DNA of 64,000 nt from Bombilactobacillus thymidiniphilus (GTDB lineage Bacteria > Bacillota > Bacilli > Lactobacillales > Lactobacillaceae), in assembly GCF_023380245.1 (NCBI RefSeq), contig NZ_CP093365.1, forward strand, positions 868,001-932,000. The letters are read 5' to 3'. Every line of letters starts with the position of its first letter. Within the stretch, counting starts at the first letter, position 1. Below the pieces are notes generated by a model. The model was not told the origin of the DNA. It was given only the letters and a program-made list of their open reading frames with translations, and made no database searches. The position numbers and the translations under genes were made by a program. Below, in pieces: positions 9,324 through 18,594 of this stretch.

Positions 9324-10136
9324 TTAATCTAGATAAATTGCTTGTAGTTGCTTGATTTCTGAATCAGTAACCTTTAATTCAGTACGTAAATAATTTTGCC
9401 AAGTACCAGATGTTTTTTGCACTGCAGCATCGGCAGCTTGCAAGTAATCTGTTTTAACAGCTAATAATGCTTTCACAGAAGTAATGAGATTGGGATCTAA
9501 TTTTTTTTGTTGCATTTGTTTAATTTGATCATCAATAAAAGGTTTAGAAGCTTGATTGGTTAATAAATAATCTTGAATTATAGTATCACGATCAACATCT
9601 AGAGCCGTTAGAACAAAGATGGCACCCATGCCGGTTCGATCTTTACCTGCTGTACAATGAAATAAAACGGCTTGCCCATCTTGATCATTAGCTAATAACT
9701 TGTCAAAAAACAAACGATAAGCTTTTTTGGAACTATCTAAATTGATTAAATCATGATAAGTCTCTAGCATATCGGCATTTCCATCAGCTGGAATACGGTC
9801 AACGCCCTCTAATTTGTGTCCTTGATCTTGCTCTTCTTGCTCGTTAAATTTGGAAGCTTGAGTCAAATCAACATCAAAAACTGGATCAAAAATGTATTCT
9901 GCTTGATCAGGTACTTTGTCTGGAACACTTTTTTGTTCGTCAATGGAACGAAAATCAATATCGTAACGCACACCATAATCTGTCAAATATTGCAGATCAG
10001 AGTCAGATAAATTACCCAAACTAGCCGAACGTACCAGTTTATGATATTTAAGTTGGCGACCTTCTTTATTTTTATAGCCACCTAATTCACGAAAATTCAT
10101 TCCCGATTTAATGTTTAGGAGACGTTCATTTTGCAT
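9324..10136 (-). CDS. Tyrosine/dual-specificity protein phosphatase
   Basis: 270 residues from the ATG at 10136, preceded by GGAGGG; an upstream 22-codon extension is rejected because it contains that ribosome-binding site. The catalytic P-loop HCTAGKDRTG places the nucleophile at Cys161, and the N-terminal FRELGGYKN is typical of the bacterial Tyr_phosphatase3/LipA-like family. Members dephosphorylate phosphotyrosine, phosphoinositides or other phospho-compounds; the substrate here is unknown. It is the first gene of a two-gene operon with the nucleoside hydrolase, which may hint at a small phosphorylated metabolite instead of a protein. Confidence 0.87.
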   Translation of the reverse strand: MQNERLLNIKSGMNFRELGGYKNKEGRQLKYHKLVRSASLGNLSDSDLQYLTDYGVRYDIDFRSIDEQKSVPDKVPDQAEYIFDPVFDVDLTQASKFNEQEEQDQGHKLEGVDRIPADGNADMLETYHDLINLDSSKKAYRLFFDKLLANDQDGQAVLFHCTAGKDRTGMGAIFVLTALDVDRDTIIQDYLLTNQASKPFIDDQIKQMQQKKLDPNLITSVKALLAVKTDYLQAADAAVQKTSGTWQNYLRTELKVTDSEIKQLQAIYLD

Positions 10137-10308
10137 ATACTGGTCCCTCCAATAAATTATTAAACCTATTCTATCAAAGATTGGCATCATAGGAACAGTC
10201 AAATTTATAACAAGTGTCTATTGTGCTTAAGTTTTGGCGCGTATGCTACAATTAAAATGTATTAAATGAAATAAATTTGATCCGTAAGTAATTAAAGGGG
10301 TGGATCTC

Positions 10309-10794
10309 ATGAAGGAATACCGTAGGATTTTAATACCAGTCGATGGTTCTAAAGAATCAGAAGTATCATTGAAAAAAGCCACGCAAGTAGCAATTCGTAA
10401 TCAGGCAGATGTTGATGTGCTTAATGTTTTGGATACGCGGCAATTTGTCGGTGCGTATGGTGGGATGTTGACTGGGGATATTATTTACGAAATTACTGAA
10501 GATACACAGAATTATTTGCAACAATTGCAAGAACAGATGATTGCTGACGGCTTAGATGCTGATAAAATCAACATTCACGTGCGCTTTGGTGATCCAAAAA
10601 CAATTATTTCTTTTGATTTTCTCAAAGATCATCATGATGATTTGATTATCATTGGTGCTACTGGGTTGAATGCTGTGGAACGCTTGCTAGTGGGATCAGT
10701 GTCTTCTTATGTGACACGCAATGCACCCGTTGATGTAATCGTGGTAAAAACGGATTTAGATAATAAAACTATTCCTGAAAAAACAAATAAATAA
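10309..10794 (+). CDS. Universal stress protein, UspA family
   Basis: 161 residues from ATG 10309, which follows AAAGGGGTGG; a GTG three codons earlier would overlap that site. It is a Rossmann-like alpha/beta fold starting RRILIPVDGSKES and ending with GATGLNAVERLLVGSVSSYV, the G-2x-G-9x-G(S/T) ATP-binding pattern of Usp proteins. Such proteins bind ATP or other nucleotides and support survival under stress. An extended -10 (TGCTACAAT, about 10243) lies upstream. PepF begins 20 bp after the stop, so the two are probably co-transcribed, with the terminator only after pepF. Confidence 0.88.
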   Translation: MKEYRRILIPVDGSKESEVSLKKATQVAIRNQADVDVLNVLDTRQFVGAYGGMLTGDIIYEITEDTQNYLQQLQEQMIADGLDADKINIHVRFGDPKTIISFDFLKDHHDDLIIIGATGLNAVERLLVGSVSSYVTRNAPVDVIVVKTDLDNKTIPEKTNK

Positions 10795-10814
10795 TTATTG
10801 TCGGAGGATCCTTG

Positions 10815-12614
10815 ATGGACGAAGTGCAACAATTACCCTTGCGATCGGAAGTTCCCGTGGAGTTGACATGGGATACTACAAAAGTTTTTGCTGATGATGT
10901 AGATTTTGAAAAAGCTTTATTACAAGTACAAGAACATACAGCACAGATTGGTGAATTAGCTGGAACGCTGATTGATTCTGCTAGTCAACTGGCGCAAGAA
11001 ATTACAGCAGTACTGCAACTTTATCGCCAATTAGAAAAAGTCTATGTTTATGCCAGCTTGAAGAGTGATCAAGACACCAAAAATAATCATTATCAAGGCT
11101 ACCAGGCTCAAGCTGATGCCCTAGTGGCACAAGTTAGTTCTGCAACCGCCTTTTTGGAGCCTGCCATTTTAAACATTGATACGGAAACTTTGCAGCAATA
11201 TTTGCAGGAACCGCAATTGCAAATATATCAGCATTTTATTGCACAGATTACTAATAAGCGTGATCATGTTTTAAATGCAGAACAAGAAGCTTTGCTTGCC
11301 GGTGCTAGCGATATTTTCAATACGGGTAGCAATGTCTTTAATGTATTGACGAATGCCGATCTACAATTTCCGGAAATCCAGGATGTGCAAGGTCATTCGG
11401 TGCAATTATCTGATAGTGTGTATGGCATTTTGCTGGAATCATCTGCACCTGAGGTGCGTAAGCAAGCTTTTGCTGCATTGTACCAAGTTTATGGTCAATT
11501 TAAAAATACTTTAGCGTCTTCTTTGGCAGGTGAAGTTAAAAAGAATAATTATTATGCTAAAGTTCATCATTATGCTAGTGCGCGACAAGCTGCATTAGCG
11601 CAAAATCAAATCCCACCAGTCGTTTATGATACTTTAATAACGGAAGTCAATGATCATCTAGATTTGTTGCATCGTTATGTTAAATTACGTAAAAAAGTTT
11701 TAAGATTACCAGAATTACACATGTATGATTTATATACACCATTAGTGGGTGAGGCACCTATCAAATATACACTGGCCCAGGCTAAACAAACAGCCAAACA
11801 AGCTTTGCAGCCATTAGGTGTAGATTATTTGCAACGTGTCCAAGAAATTTTTGAGCATCGTTACATTGATGTAGTGGAAAATCAAGGCAAGCGTTCCGGA
11901 GCATATTCTGGCGGTTCTTATGATACCCCGCCATATATTTTGTTAAATTGGCAAGATAACTTGGATAATTTATATACATTGGTTCATGAAACGGGGCACA
12001 GCGTGCACAGCTGGTACACGCGCAATACGCAACCTTATGTTTATGGTGATTATCCGATTTTTTTGGCAGAAATTGCATCGACTACCAATGAAAATTTATT
12101 AACAGAATATTTATTGCAGACGCAATCTGATCCACACATCCGTGCGTACGTCTTGAATTATTATTTAGACGGCTTTAAGGGGACTGTTTTTCGTCAGACG
12201 CAATTTGCGGAGTTTGAGCATTTTATTCATCAAGCTGATGCTCAAGGTAAGCCGTTAACTGCAGAGTTTATGTCACAATATTACGGCGATTTGAATGCCT
12301 GTTATTATGGCATTGATGTCGTTAATGATCCGCAAATTGCTTTGGAATGGGCGCGCATACCACATTTTTATATGAATTATTATGTTTATCAGTATGCAAC
12401 TGGTTTTGCGGCTGCTAGTGCTTTAAGTCAGAATTTAGTGCACAATAATGCTGTAGCACAAATTAAATATTTGGATTATTTAAAAGCGGGCAGTTCTAAA
12501 TATCCGCTTGAGATTATGAATGCTGCGGGTGTAGATATGACTAAACCGGATTATTTGCGCCAAGCATTTGCTGTTTTTGAACAGCGCTTAGAAGAATTAG
12601 AAAAATTATTATAA
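10815..12614 (+). CDS. pepF: Oligoendopeptidase F (M3B metallopeptidase)
   Basis: 599 residues from ATG 10815 (GGAGGATCC upstream; the preceding TTG is less well placed). The zinc site HETGH is at residues 391-395 within LVHETGHSVHSW, the standard PepF/M3 motif. PepF cuts imported peptides of roughly 7-17 residues in the cytoplasm and takes part in peptide nutrition and turnover in lactic acid bacteria. Length is normal (about 600). It follows the uspA-type gene and ends at a strong terminator. Confidence 0.95.
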   Translation: MDEVQQLPLRSEVPVELTWDTTKVFADDVDFEKALLQVQEHTAQIGELAGTLIDSASQLAQEITAVLQLYRQLEKVYVYASLKSDQDTKNNHYQGYQAQADALVAQVSSATAFLEPAILNIDTETLQQYLQEPQLQIYQHFIAQITNKRDHVLNAEQEALLAGASDIFNTGSNVFNVLTNADLQFPEIQDVQGHSVQLSDSVYGILLESSAPEVRKQAFAALYQVYGQFKNTLASSLAGEVKKNNYYAKVHHYASARQAALAQNQIPPVVYDTLITEVNDHLDLLHRYVKLRKKVLRLPELHMYDLYTPLVGEAPIKYTLAQAKQTAKQALQPLGVDYLQRVQEIFEHRYIDVVENQGKRSGAYSGGSYDTPPYILLNWQDNLDNLYTLVHETGHSVHSWYTRNTQPYVYGDYPIFLAEIASTTNENLLTEYLLQTQSDPHIRAYVLNYYLDGFKGTVFRQTQFAEFEHFIHQADAQGKPLTAEFMSQYYGDLNACYYGIDVVNDPQIALEWARIPHFYMNYYVYQYATGFAAASALSQNLVHNNAVAQIKYLDYLKAGSSKYPLEIMNAAGVDMTKPDYLRQAFAVFEQRLEELEKLL

Positions 12615-12616
12615 TA

Positions 12617-12656
12617 TAAAAAAAGCGACCCGCTATTAAACGGATCGCTTTTTTTA
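12617..12656. terminator. Bidirectional terminator between pepF and the PTS gene
   Basis: AAAAAAAGCGAtCCG-type stem: AAAAAGCGACCCG / CGGATCGCTTTTTTT, flanked by A and T runs, between convergent genes. Confidence 0.88.
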
Positions 12657-12667
12657 GTGTTTTCAAT

Positions 12668-14521
12668 TTATTCAGCTTTTGGTGTAACATCAATCAAATC
12701 GTTATTGTCAGCTTGTGTGTCTTCACTGAAATGAAAATCATAATCTTTAGAGTTAGTAATGATCATCATGACAGTGTTGTCATAACCAGAATCTTTGATT
12801 GCTTTATAATCAAATTCAATCAATGGTGTACTAGCAGCTACTTGCTGACCTTTTTCAACTAACATCTTAAAATGTTCGCCGTTCAAGTTGACCGTATCAA
12901 TACCAAGATGCAAGAGCACTTCGACACCATCATCACCCGTAATACCCACAGCATGACCTGTTGGATAAGCGACACTGATAGTTCCAGAAATTGGAGATGT
13001 GACAACATTATCTTCGGGTACAATAGCAATCCCTTTACCCATAGCTTCAGAAGCGAAAACTTGATCATTAACATCAGAAAGTGGCAACACGATACCCTTA
13101 ACAGGGGCCATTAAAGCTGTTTCACCATCATTAGTAGCAGCTTTTGGGGCAGCATCTTTAGTGGATTTATTATTTACACCGCCAAAGAAATAAGTCAAAA
13201 CAGCAGCTAAGATGAATGCTACAGCATCCCCAACTAGAGAAAGCGGTAAACCTTTACTGATGAATGTTGGAATGGACAAGATACTTGCTAAACCAACAAC
13301 ATTGGCATGTACACCAGAAAAAGCAACGATTGCACCACCAATACCACCACCGATAACAGCACAGTAGAAAGGCTTCTTGAGTTTCAAAGTAATACCATAA
13401 ACGGTTGGTTCGGTAATCCCAAAAATAGCTGTAATTACATTAGAACCTGCTAAACCTTTCATTTTATCGTCTTTGGCTTTTAAAAAGACACCTAAAGCAG
13501 CACCTGCTTGTGATAAAACAGCTGGTAATAAGATTGGCATTAGCGGATCATAACCAAATTGTTGCAAGTTGTTCATCATCACTGGTGCAAAGGCCCAATG
13601 GACACCAAAGATAACAAATACTTCCCATAAACCACCTAAAACAAGTCCAGATAATGCTGGCACTGCTTTATAAAGTATAGTTACGACGCCGGCTAAGAAA
13701 GCACTGATAGCGTTACTGATTGGACCAACGATTAGTAATGTCAAGGGAACTAAAATCATTAATAAACATAGTGGCGTCAGGATATTTCGGACTGATTCGT
13801 GCCAGAATTTATCGAATAGCGGTTCAAGAAATTTCTGGACAACAACAACCAACAAAATCGGAATAACGGTTGTCGTATAAGTTGCTGATTGCACTGGTAT
13901 CGACAGAAAATTCAAATGTAGATGAGTGTTTGAAAAAGTCGGATAAACCAAAGCCATCGCAATTGCCACGGAGACGAATTGATTGACTTTTAATTGCTTA
14001 GCCGCTGTAAAGGCTAAAACGACAGGTAAGAAGTAAAAAATACCATCAGCAGCTGCATACCATATTAAGTAAGTTCCACTTTTTGGTGTCATCCAGTGAA
14101 GGGCTACGAATAAAGCCAACAAACCTTTCAGAATACCAGCACCAGCCATTGCACCAAGAAATGGCGTGAATGCACCTGATATGAATGTAACAAAACCGTT
14201 AAAAGCACCTTTAATTGACCATTTTGATTTAGGTTGATCTGCTGTGGCAGTGCTATCATCTTGCCCTTCACCTAAACGTGAATCAATAGCAACTAAAGCA
14301 TCATAAACTTTGCCAACGTCATTACCAATGACGACTTGATATTGCCCGCCGGCTTGTACAACTGTAATGACATCGTCTAAATTGTCTATTTCCTCAGTTT
14401 TGGCTTTGTTGACGTCTTTTAAAGTGAAACGTAAACGCGTAGCGCAATGCCACGCAGCATTGATGTTGCCATCGCCACCAACCAGATCAAGGATCTGCTT
14501 GGCTAATTTATTTGCATCCAT
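12668..14521 (-). CDS. Beta-glucoside-type PTS permease, fused EIIBCA
   Basis: 617 residues in the order EIIB-EIIC-EIIA. EIIB is at about 1-85 with phosphorylated Cys26 in WHCATRLRF; EIIC (about ten membrane segments) spans 105-455; EIIA is at about 480-610 with phosphorylated His538 in LLHLGIDTVNLNG. The complete chain imports and phosphorylates a sugar using HPr-phosphate. The closest recognisable group is the BglF/BglP-sucrose-trehalose class; beta-glucoside is most likely, but trehalose or sucrose cannot be excluded. It is a single-gene unit with no phospho-glycosidase beside it; the GH1 enzyme at 30 kb is a possible partner. Confidence 0.9.
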   Translation of the reverse strand: MDANKLAKQILDLVGGDGNINAAWHCATRLRFTLKDVNKAKTEEIDNLDDVITVVQAGGQYQVVIGNDVGKVYDALVAIDSRLGEGQDDSTATADQPKSKWSIKGAFNGFVTFISGAFTPFLGAMAGAGILKGLLALFVALHWMTPKSGTYLIWYAAADGIFYFLPVVLAFTAAKQLKVNQFVSVAIAMALVYPTFSNTHLHLNFLSIPVQSATYTTTVIPILLVVVVQKFLEPLFDKFWHESVRNILTPLCLLMILVPLTLLIVGPISNAISAFLAGVVTILYKAVPALSGLVLGGLWEVFVIFGVHWAFAPVMMNNLQQFGYDPLMPILLPAVLSQAGAALGVFLKAKDDKMKGLAGSNVITAIFGITEPTVYGITLKLKKPFYCAVIGGGIGGAIVAFSGVHANVVGLASILSIPTFISKGLPLSLVGDAVAFILAAVLTYFFGGVNNKSTKDAAPKAATNDGETALMAPVKGIVLPLSDVNDQVFASEAMGKGIAIVPEDNVVTSPISGTISVAYPTGHAVGITGDDGVEVLLHLGIDTVNLNGEHFKMLVEKGQQVAASTPLIEFDYKAIKDSGYDNTVMMIITNSKDYDFHFSEDTQADNNDLIDVTPKAE

Positions 14522-14563
14522 TTTTTTCTACACCTCAAAGTATCAATATTTAGTTCATTAGGT

Positions 14564-14576
14564 TAGTGGTCAACTA
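14564..14576. promoter_or_regulatory. Possible operator upstream of the PTS gene
   Basis: TAGTGGTCAACTA is an imperfect 13-bp palindrome of the size bound by GntR-family regulators, lying 43 bp upstream of the PTS start. The assignment is tentative. Confidence 0.25.
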
Positions 14577-14758
14577 CGATTTTTTCATTTTATACTAATA
14601 CCGTATGATTAGCAATTTAATTTTGAAAACGAATTCAATTTTTAGTAATTAGTGAAAAATTAAATGACTTTTTCATAGATCTAATTTGAGCAGTTGCCCT
14701 AGCATCACTTATGAAAAACAGTTATAATCATCGAAGAGATGTTTCGGGAGGAAAATGG

Positions 14759-15259
14759 ATGAAGTCCGATAAAGTAAGCCAGTTAGCCGATTGGCTGGAA
14801 GACAATGTTGAACAAATTGTGGCGCACAAGCAGTATTTAGATGTGCAAAAAGTCTATGAATTGCTGGATAATTTGGCAGTTTTACGTCAGCCGGTTCAAG
14901 ATTATTTAACAATGACTGAAGAAGATTATTATGAAAATGAATCCGACCATCGTTTGACTTTGCATAATTCTGAGCAGGTTTTGGCTGATTTAGCGGATCG
15001 AGTTTTGGTTAATCACGTTGATGGTAGTTTTATCAATAGTGAAATCAATTTTTCTTACAATCATGAAAATCCTTATTTCACCGAAAATTATGATGTGCAA
15101 GTTGACTTGCACTTAATTGAATATGCGCTAGAAGTAATCGGGGCAGTGGCTTCCAATACCATCATGAGTGATGTGCGCAATAATTTATCACCGGATGCGG
15201 TTTTATCAGTTGCTTTGGCTGCGCATGCGGTAGGTAAATGGCAGCAAAAAAACGCATGA
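14759..15259 (+). CDS. Hypothetical acidic helical protein
   Basis: 166 residues from ATG 14759, chosen because CGGGAGG stands 7 bp upstream and a TATAAT hexamer at 14723 lies inside the possible longer frame. The protein is predicted soluble and acidic, with an N-terminal helical half (ADWLEDNVEQIVAHKQYLD...) and a central stretch rich in Asn, Asp, Phe and Tyr. I recognise no catalytic motif or named domain. It has no signal peptide or membrane segment. It is followed 70 bp later by the GNAT gene on the same strand. Function unknown. Confidence 0.7.
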   Translation: MKSDKVSQLADWLEDNVEQIVAHKQYLDVQKVYELLDNLAVLRQPVQDYLTMTEEDYYENESDHRLTLHNSEQVLADLADRVLVNHVDGSFINSEINFSYNHENPYFTENYDVQVDLHLIEYALEVIGAVASNTIMSDVRNNLSPDAVLSVALAAHAVGKWQQKNA

Positions 15260-15329
15260 TTTTGGTTGCATTTTAGTGGTGATTTCGTTAATATGTCTCG
15301 GTGTCTAAATTTGCAGGAGGGATAATACA

Positions 15330-15848
15330 ATGCCAATCACACATTTGCGTAAAGTGCAATCCAATGAATTAGCTACTGTAACTGCCATTATTGAAGAGGC
15401 AAAGACCGTTTTAAAAGGTCGTGGTGTAGATCTTTGGCAAGAGGGCTATCCAGATCAAGCCATTTTGCAGGATGATATTGATCGTGGCATTGCTTATTTT
15501 TTGGTCAAAGATGGCAAGGTTGTTGGTGTAGCAGCTTTGGAAACCCAAGGCGAAGCCAGTTATGATCAAATCCATGAAGGTCAATGGCGTCCAGATTCTA
15601 AGGAACGTTACGCAATTTTGCATCGAGTAGCGATTGCTAAGGGACACCAAGGCGAAGGTTTAGCTTCTATTTTTATTCAACACTTAATTTCGGCTGCTGT
15701 GGCCTTAGATTTTTCGGATATTCGGATTGATACACATCTGGATAATTTGGCTATGCAGCATGTTATCACTAAAAATGGTTTTCAAGAGTGCGGCGTTATT
15801 TATAACAATGACCAAAAGCCGTGCGTAGCTTATCAATGTTTTGTTTAA
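15330..15848 (+). CDS. GNAT-family N-acetyltransferase
   Basis: 172 residues. The acetyl-CoA-binding motif A is visible as HRVAIAKGHQGEGLASIFIQ (R/Q-x-x-G-x-G/A form), followed by IRIDTHLDNLAMQHVITKNGF, the usual beta5/alpha4 part of GNAT proteins. It should transfer an acetyl group from acetyl-CoA to an amine; the substrate is unknown. ATG follows GCAGGAGGG. The gene ends at a clear hairpin terminator. Confidence 0.85.
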   Translation: MPITHLRKVQSNELATVTAIIEEAKTVLKGRGVDLWQEGYPDQAILQDDIDRGIAYFLVKDGKVVGVAALETQGEASYDQIHEGQWRPDSKERYAILHRVAIAKGHQGEGLASIFIQHLISAAVALDFSDIRIDTHLDNLAMQHVITKNGFQECGVIYNNDQKPCVAYQCFV

Positions 15849-15854
15849 TATTAT

Positions 15855-15895
15855 AAATAGATCGAGACGATGCGTCTGGATCTATTTTGTTTTTG
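15855..15895 (+). terminator. Terminator after the GNAT gene
   Basis: AAATAGATC ... GATCTATTT outer stem enclosing AGACG-ATG-CGTCT, then TGTTTTT. Confidence 0.8.
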
Positions 15896-15910
15896 GGGGA
15901 CTAATTAAGA

Positions 15911-17140
15911 TTGACTAACAGACAGGTTCGACAGAGTTCAGCTGATGAAAATTATTGGAAACAGATTCATTTTCCTTATTATATTCACTGGCCTAAAGAT
16001 GGGGGACTGCCTTTATATCGCTATTTGCATCAACTTGATTTTCGAAAAATACCAGTTATGCCGCGGCTCTGGGCAACGCGATATTTGCAAAAATTTGCTT
16101 ATGATATCAAGCAATGTATAAGCCCGGATTCTTTAATTATAGGTGCTATTACAGATACACATATTAAATTTACCGACAGCAATAGCTACTATGGCTTCAA
16201 TGGTTTGCAACATATTATGGAGTTTTTGGTTTTGAATAACTTTGTGCCGCTGGATTTGCTGGTGCATTTAGGCGATATTATTGATGGCAGTGATGATCCA
16301 TTTATTGATCAGCAAATGTTGCAATTAGTTACTACACAATTTGTTCAGCAGGATACGCCGTTTTTGATTGCGAAGGGCAACCATGACGAGCATGATAAAT
16401 ATGACGAACATACCTGGTTGCAGCACGCAACTTTTACGGAAAATACATTTTTTACTACAGTTTGGCAAAAAATGTATCAGCAACAAAAAATTAAGTATCT
16501 ATCGCGTAATTTTGGGGTGAGCTATTTTGATAAAGCCAATATGCGTGTTGTGTTAATTAATACTTGTGACGTGCCCTATAAAGTAGATGAAACTGGCAAA
16601 AAGCAATATGATCATAAATTGGTGATGGGCTTGCGACAACAACAATTGACTGAAATTATTGCCATTTTAGAAAATTCTGAAGATAAACAAATTTTGGTGC
16701 TCGGTCATGGCAATTTGATTAAATCTAATGGCCAAAATGCCTTGCAATATAATGGTAAAGCTTTACACGACTTATTAAAGGCATTTAACGCAGGCTTAGC
16801 GGGGCGGTTGCAACACGAAGAAAAAGATGATAATTTTTCCTTAGATTTGCAATTTGATTTTAGAGACCATGGCAGTGGACGAGTTTTAGCGTATATTTGT
16901 GGTCATCGCCACATCGAAGATCAATTCACAGTGGACGGCATTGCGTATATTTTGTTAAATGTGTCGGCTTTGATGGGCAATAATCACGGCTTAACCACTA
17001 TGTATAATCGATCTTGGAATCGTAAAAAAGATAAGGCGAATGAATTTGCAGGTTACGTAATTGCCCTTGATCCAAATAAGCATACTTTGAATTTATTCGG
17101 TTATGGTGCAGCAAGTTTTTGGCGGCAAATCTCGTTTTAA
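15911..17140 (+). CDS. Calcineurin-like metallophosphoesterase
   Basis: 409 residues. The five metallophosphatase blocks are present in order: TDTH (Asp82, His84), HLGDIIDG, KGNHDEHD, VLGHGN and CGHRHIED. These bind two metal ions and hydrolyse a phosphoester; the substrate is unknown. There is no signal peptide, so it is presumably cytoplasmic. The start is TTG with GGGGGA 10 bp upstream; no ATG lies near the N-terminus. The ATP-grasp gene follows 163 bp downstream on the same strand. Confidence 0.82.
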   Translation: MTNRQVRQSSADENYWKQIHFPYYIHWPKDGGLPLYRYLHQLDFRKIPVMPRLWATRYLQKFAYDIKQCISPDSLIIGAITDTHIKFTDSNSYYGFNGLQHIMEFLVLNNFVPLDLLVHLGDIIDGSDDPFIDQQMLQLVTTQFVQQDTPFLIAKGNHDEHDKYDEHTWLQHATFTENTFFTTVWQKMYQQQKIKYLSRNFGVSYFDKANMRVVLINTCDVPYKVDETGKKQYDHKLVMGLRQQQLTEIIAILENSEDKQILVLGHGNLIKSNGQNALQYNGKALHDLLKAFNAGLAGRLQHEEKDDNFSLDLQFDFRDHGSGRVLAYICGHRHIEDQFTVDGIAYILLNVSALMGNNHGLTTMYNRSWNRKKDKANEFAGYVIALDPNKHTLNLFGYGAASFWRQISF

Positions 17141-17303
17141 TTATAATTTTGATCTGGTTTTTAGTGAGGGGTTTGTTAATATATTGTTATATGTTACGAT
17201 GTATCACTGGGGTTAGTGTTTTTTTGCACTAATTCTGTTACTGTCTAATAGCAAAAGAACGAAAATTACTAAGTCAACTTTCGACTTTAAAAAAGGAACG
17301 TGA

Positions 17304-18575
17304 ATTATTATTAATACTCAGAGTACACTCAACTTCACACCCATTATTTTAGGTAGCGACATTAATGCATATGGTTTTGCACGTTCATTTTATGATATTA
17401 CTAAAAAGCCCGTACAAGCATACGCAGAAGCTGCTTTAGCACCAACTAGATATTCTAAAATCATTAATGTTAGTTTGCATGCTGGTTTTACGGAGGATCC
17501 GACTTTCATCGAGACAATGCGCGAGATTGCTAAGCAATATGCCGATCATGATGAGCCGGTTATTTTGTTGGCGATGGGTGATGGTTATGCGGAGCTGATC
17601 TCTAAGCATAAAGCCGAATTATCGCAAACTTTCATTTGCCCTTACGTGGAATATGATTTGTTGCGTAAATTGAACAATAAAGAATCTTTTTATAAAATTT
17701 GTGAAGAATATAATTTACCCCACCCTGAAACTGAAATTATCACAAAGAAAATGTATCAAGATAAAGATTTAACAGTGCCTTTTGATTATCCAGTAGCATT
17801 GAAACCGGCTAATAGTGTGGAATGGTTAGATATCCATTTTGAAGGTCGTAAAAAAGCCTTTATTATCCAGGATGAAGCTGAATTTAATGATATTGTCGGT
17901 AAAATCTATGACAATGGTTATACTTCTGATCTGATTTTGCAGGAATTTATTGGTGGTGATGATTCGCATATGCGAGTGCTAAATGCTTACGTGGATCAAA
18001 ATCACCATGTTAAAATGATGTGTCTGGGGCACCCTCTGTTAGAAGATCCAACGCCACAAGCTATTGGTAATTATGTTGCTATTTTGCCGGAATACAACCA
18101 AAAATTATATGACGTAATTCAACGTTTTCTGGAAGAAATCAATTTCACTGGTTTTGCTAACTTTGATATGAAATTTGATGATCAAACGCAAGAATTCAAA
18201 CTATTTGAAATTAATTTACGTCAGGGACGTAGTAGTTTTTACGTTACTTTAAACGGCTATAACTTGGCACAATATGTGATTGATGACTATGTGACTGGTG
18301 AATTGGATGCACGTGCTACAGTTTATGGCAATCGTAATAAAGCACAATATAAGCTATGGTTGGGTGTACCGAAGAAAGTCTTCAAGAAGTATGCTCTAGA
18401 AAATGAATACAAAGAAGTTGCTCTCGAACTCTTGCGTCAAGATCGTTACGGCACTACAGTTTTCTTTAAAGAAGACATGAATTTTAAGCGCTGGTTATTG
18501 ATGGATTATATGTTTTATCGTTATAATGGGCGTTTTAAGCGCTACTTTGAAGAAAATAAGGGTCAAAATTTATAA
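17304..18575 (+). CDS. ATP-grasp ligase with an apparent ATT start codon
   Basis: About 423 residues, read from the first ATT after an in-frame TGA (17301-17303). The open frame begins ATT ATT ATT AAT ACT CAG and holds no ATG, GTG or TTG until codon 58 (TTG 17475). A start at 17475 would remove the N-terminal beta-strand and glycine turn (PIILGSDINAYGFARSF), which belongs to the pre-ATP-grasp domain. AAAAGGA at 17291-17297 gives a Shine-Dalgarno sequence 6, 9 or 12 nt before the three ATT codons. The ATP-grasp core (LKPANS, LILQEFIGGDD, FKLFEINLRQGRSS) indicates a carboxylate-amine or similar ligase of unknown substrate. Downstream it is 19 bp from a stress-protein gene. Confidence 0.75.
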   Translation: MIINTQSTLNFTPIILGSDINAYGFARSFYDITKKPVQAYAEAALAPTRYSKIINVSLHAGFTEDPTFIETMREIAKQYADHDEPVILLAMGDGYAELISKHKAELSQTFICPYVEYDLLRKLNNKESFYKICEEYNLPHPETEIITKKMYQDKDLTVPFDYPVALKPANSVEWLDIHFEGRKKAFIIQDEAEFNDIVGKIYDNGYTSDLILQEFIGGDDSHMRVLNAYVDQNHHVKMMCLGHPLLEDPTPQAIGNYVAILPEYNQKLYDVIQRFLEEINFTGFANFDMKFDDQTQEFKLFEINLRQGRSSFYVTLNGYNLAQYVIDDYVTGELDARATVYGNRNKAQYKLWLGVPKKVFKKYALENEYKEVALELLRQDRYGTTVFFKEDMNFKRWLLMDYMFYRYNGRFKRYFEENKGQNL

Positions 18576-18594
18576 TTAGTAGGAGGCACTTTGG

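Noticed and set aside
17213-17234. TTAGTG/CACTAA hairpin with a T-rich loop after the metallophosphoesterase gene
   Set aside because: The stem is short and the T run is in the loop, not after it, so it is not a convincing terminator or riboswitch.
17475-18575. TTG 17475 as start of the ATP-grasp gene
   Set aside because: It has no ribosome-binding site and would drop 57 codons of conserved, clearly coding sequence.
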